Part shown: piece by piece, positions 7,094 to 9,306 of the stretch
Numbering within the stretch: position 1 is the first letter of the stretch
Layout of the letters: every line of letters begins with the position of its first letter
Source: Gammaproteobacteria bacterium
GTDB taxonomy: Bacteria; Pseudomonadota; Gammaproteobacteria; SZUA-229
Length of the DNA: 9,306 nucleotides
Direction of reading: 5' to 3'
NCBI GenBank assembly: GCA_016191795.1
Contig: JACPVK010000272.1
Location: 1-9,306 of the forward strand
Program-made: the position numbers and the translations under genes
The notes under the pieces: model-generated
Databases searched by the model: none
What the model was told of the DNA's origin: nothing
What the model saw: the letters and a program-made list of their open reading frames with translations, nothing else

Positions 7094-8503
7094 ATGCCGC
7101 ATATTTTATCGACCAGCAGCAATACCCAGCAACCTGCCAAACGCCTGAGCGTTTGCCTGGCTGTGCTGTCAGGCTTGCTGGTTGCCATGGGTTTTAGCAG
7201 TTACTGGCTGCTCCATGCCGGTGACAATGCGGCAACAGCGGTGACCATTCACAGCATACTGTTGTTAAGTACTTTTTTTCTGATTGCCTGGATTTCATTG
7301 CGCAATCAAAGTTCGGTTGATCAGCAATATCAGGAAAAGAATCACGCCCATACTGTGCTGTATGACGTCGCTTCAAGCATTAACACCTGCCGTGATCTCA
7401 AAGAATTATTAAATCGCTTTTGTGATGCACTGTATCTGGCACTGGACACCAACAATGTTTCCATCTGGCTGGCCACAGAAAATAACTGGCTGGAATACAT
7501 TGCCAGCACCGGCATAAAACCGGATGTGCTTGAACAGCACAAAAAAGTCAAACTCACACCGTCACTGGCCGAGACACTGGTCGATAACAAAATACTCAAC
7601 AATAACGAACAGGTGCGACAACTGGCCGAAGTATTATTGTGTGACGTCAAGGAAGATCATAAATCCTACTATGTGCCCCTGCATTATCAGGATCGCACAT
7701 TGGGCGTGATCCGTATCAAGGTTAACAGTCTGCCTTACCGTAACCATCAGGATTTCGAAAACCTGCTGGAAACACTCGCCAAACACCTGAGCCTGGCCAT
7801 TGAAAAAGCACGCGTTGATCAGGAATCACGCCGCATGATCATCATGCAGGAACGCAGCCTCATCGCCAACGAACTGCACGACTCACTGGCACAGACACTG
7901 GCCAGTTTACGCTTTCAGGTACGCGTACTGGATGAAACCCTGCAACCCATATCCGAATTCAAATCCATACGCGGTATAGAGCAGGTTGAAAACAGCCTCG
8001 ATGAAGCCTATACCGATTTGCGCGAACTCATTGCCCATTGCCGTACACCCATTAACTCACAGGGGCTGATTCAGGCTGTTGAAAAAATGATATCGCGCTT
8101 CCGTAAGGAAACCGGTATTCACGTTTTATTACAAAAAGAATGGGACACCGAATTACCGCCCAACATAGAAATGCACATATTCCGCATTGTGCAGGAAGCC
8201 ATGAATAATATTCGCAAACACAGTGATGCGCACAATGTCCGTTTGATGTTTCGTTGCGATGCTGCCGGTAATCATGATGTACTGGTAGAAAATGACGGTA
8301 CCGGTTTTGAAACGCCCAGCCACAGCAATCATCCCGGCAAACATCTGGGCCTCACCATCATGCAGGAGCGCGCAGCCCACATAGGTGGTACGCTACGTAT
8401 TGAAAGCGATCCTGAAGAAGGAACACGCATTGAATTACATTTCAAATACAGCAGCGAATCGCGTTATAACCCGTTACAACATCTGGCGGTAATCAGTAAA
8501 TGA
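7094..8503 (+). CDS. NarX-like membrane sensor histidine kinase with GAF-like domain
   Basis: A 469-residue sensor kinase of the NarX/NarQ (HisKA_3) class. Two membrane helices at about 19-41 and 50-69 are joined by a loop of only about 8 residues, so there is no nitrate-binding periplasmic domain, and no clear HAMP follows. A GAF-like module spans about 85-237 and contains Cys99, Cys110 and Cys183. The dimerisation helix carries the phospho-acceptor His262 in ELHDSLAQTLASLR. The ATPase part shows the N-box QEAMNNIRKH (367-376), DGTGF (401-405) and a late HLGLTIMQERAAHIGG segment (417-432). The start is 2 bp after dsrR with no good ribosome binding site, which suggests coupled translation. 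The stop overlaps the response regulator start by 4 bp. The stimulus is unknown: the gene sits where dsrS is found in A. vinosum, so a sulfur or redox signal is reasonable but inferred. It should not be called a nitrate sensor. Confidence 0.9.
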   Translation: MPHILSTSSNTQQPAKRLSVCLAVLSGLLVAMGFSSYWLLHAGDNAATAVTIHSILLLSTFFLIAWISLRNQSSVDQQYQEKNHAHTVLYDVASSINTCRDLKELLNRFCDALYLALDTNNVSIWLATENNWLEYIASTGIKPDVLEQHKKVKLTPSLAETLVDNKILNNNEQVRQLAEVLLCDVKEDHKSYYVPLHYQDRTLGVIRIKVNSLPYRNHQDFENLLETLAKHLSLAIEKARVDQESRRMIIMQERSLIANELHDSLAQTLASLRFQVRVLDETLQPISEFKSIRGIEQVENSLDEAYTDLRELIAHCRTPINSQGLIQAVEKMISRFRKETGIHVLLQKEWDTELPPNIEMHIFRIVQEAMNNIRKHSDAHNVRLMFRCDAAGNHDVLVENDGTGFETPSHSNHPGKHLGLTIMQERAAHIGGTLRIESDPEEGTRIELHFKYSSESRYNPLQHLAVISK

Positions 8504-9213
8504 GTATGCGCGTAATCATTATCGACGACCACGCCCTGTTCCGTGTTGGACTGCAAGGCCTGTTACAACAACGTGGCATTGAAGTGGTTGCCGCCGTGGC
8601 CGATGGCCATGAAGGCCTGGAACTGGCCGACCAGATGCAACCCAATATCATTCTGCTGGATTTGCGCATGCCGGAAATTGGTGGCCTGCAGGTACTGCAA
8701 CTGGCAAAACAACGCGGCATCAAGATTCCCATTGTGATGCTCACTACCAGCAACGAGGAACAGGATCTTGTCGACAGCCTGCGTAATGGTGCTCAGGGTT
8801 ATTTGCTCAAGGATATGGAACCGGATGAACTGGTCAGCGCGTTGCGCGATATCGAACGCGGAAAGAATGTTATTGCCCAGGGCCTCACCGATGTCCTGGC
8901 ACGTGTGGTTCAGGGCGAACCGGCTATTGAAGAAAGCGCCAACACTGAAAGTCCGTTTTCAGAATTAACACCGCGCGAACTGGAAATACTTTGCCTGCTG
9001 GCCGACGGCCAAAGCAACAAAATCATTGCACGTAATCTTGGTATATCGGATGGCACCGTAAAACTGCATGTCAAAGCCATCTTGCGCAAACTCAATGTGC
9101 ATTCACGCGTTGAAGCAGCCGTTATTGCGGTGGAACAGGGATTACGTCAAAGTGGCAATAATCACCTTGCAACTGAAACCCACGCTGCTGCAAAACCGGC
9201 AAGCCGAAAATGA
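8500..9213 (+). CDS. NarL-like response regulator (REC plus LuxR-type HTH)
   Basis: A 237-residue DNA-binding response regulator of the NarL/FixJ class. The receiver domain (about 3-120) has the acidic pair Asp9/Asp10, the phosphorylation site Asp54 in LLDLRMPE, the switch Thr82/Thr83 and Lys104. The LuxR-type helix-turn-helix spans about 155-215, with LTPRELEIL, the recognition region SDGTVKLHVK (183-192) and LNVHSRVEAAV, very like E. coli NarL. A tail of about 20 residues rich in Ala, Lys and His follows. The ATG at 8500 overlaps the kinase stop (ATGA). An ATG two codons on (8506) could also serve, changing nothing important. It is the cognate partner of the upstream kinase. Its targets cannot be read from the window; the dsr genes are the obvious candidates. 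Confidence 0.93.
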   Translation: MSMRVIIIDDHALFRVGLQGLLQQRGIEVVAAVADGHEGLELADQMQPNIILLDLRMPEIGGLQVLQLAKQRGIKIPIVMLTTSNEEQDLVDSLRNGAQGYLLKDMEPDELVSALRDIERGKNVIAQGLTDVLARVVQGEPAIEESANTESPFSELTPRELEILCLLADGQSNKIIARNLGISDGTVKLHVKAILRKLNVHSRVEAAVIAVEQGLRQSGNNHLATETHAAAKPASRK

Positions 9214-9306
9214 AACGTTTCAAGGATCTGATCAATGATGTCTTACCGCATATCCGGGAACTGTTTCCCTGGGATCTACAGGAACACATTGAATCAAATC
9301 CCGACA
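9210..9306 (+). CDS. Probable rhodanese-like domain protein (5' end only)
   Basis: The ATG at 9210 overlaps the response regulator stop by 4 bp (ATGA), the same junction as between kinase and regulator. The frame stays open for 32 codons to the window edge. The start MKRFKDLI, followed by IRELFPWDLQEHI and SNPD, resembles from memory the N-terminus of small rhodanese-like proteins in which a helical lead precedes the LLDVRE segment of the fold. The catalytic cysteine loop is outside the window, so sulfurtransferase activity cannot be confirmed. The coupling places it in the same transcript as the two-component pair. The existence of the gene is fairly sure; the product is tentative. Confidence 0.6.
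   Translation, partial: MKRFKDLINDVLPHIRELFPWDLQEHIESNPD

Noticed and set aside
7094..8503. Calling the kinase narX, a nitrate sensor
   Set aside because: The kinase core is of the NarX class, but the periplasmic nitrate-binding domain is absent, so the gene symbol would mislead.

Overview
The window is the 3' half of a dissimilatory sulfite reductase (dsr) cluster of the sulfur-oxidising type. All genes lie on the + strand and are tightly packed. The order dsrK-dsrL-dsrJ-dsrO-dsrP-dsrN-dsrR matches the distal half of the Allochromatium vinosum cluster (dsrABEFHCMKLJOPNRS). Together with a dsrL of the NADH:acceptor oxidoreductase type and a cysteine-free dsrR, this points to a sulfur-oxidising proteobacterium, most likely a gammaproteobacterium. 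GC content looks close to one half by eye. I cannot name the species.

Region 1 (1-5310) encodes electron transfer. It holds the C-terminal part of DsrK (HdrD-like, cytoplasmic face), the flavin/iron-sulfur oxidoreductase DsrL, and the periplasmic and membrane subunits DsrJ (triheme cytochrome c), DsrO (Tat-exported 4x[4Fe-4S] protein) and DsrP (NrfD-type membrane protein). DsrK, J, O and P, with DsrM lying upstream and out of view, form the DsrMKJOP transmembrane complex. DsrL partners the DsrAB reductase in the cytoplasm.

Region 2 (5311-7091) follows a well-formed intrinsic terminator at 5341-5370. It encodes DsrN, the glutamine-dependent amidase that makes siroamide for DsrAB, and DsrR, an IscA-like protein without cysteines.

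Region 3 (7094-9306) is where the layout departs from the classical one. Where A. vinosum has dsrS, this window has a NarX/NarL-like two-component pair. The kinase has no sizeable periplasmic sensor domain but has a GAF-like cytoplasmic module. A further gene follows whose first 32 residues resemble the start of a rhodanese-like protein. The three genes are joined by ATGA stop/start overlaps and the kinase starts 2 bp after dsrR, so region 3 is almost certainly co-transcribed with dsrNR. The pair is a good candidate for a local regulator of sulfur oxidation; that role is inference.

Nothing supports a mobile element, CRISPR array, tRNA or rRNA here. No intergenic gap exceeds about 80 bp, and the long minus-strand reading frames are antisense shadows of dsr genes.
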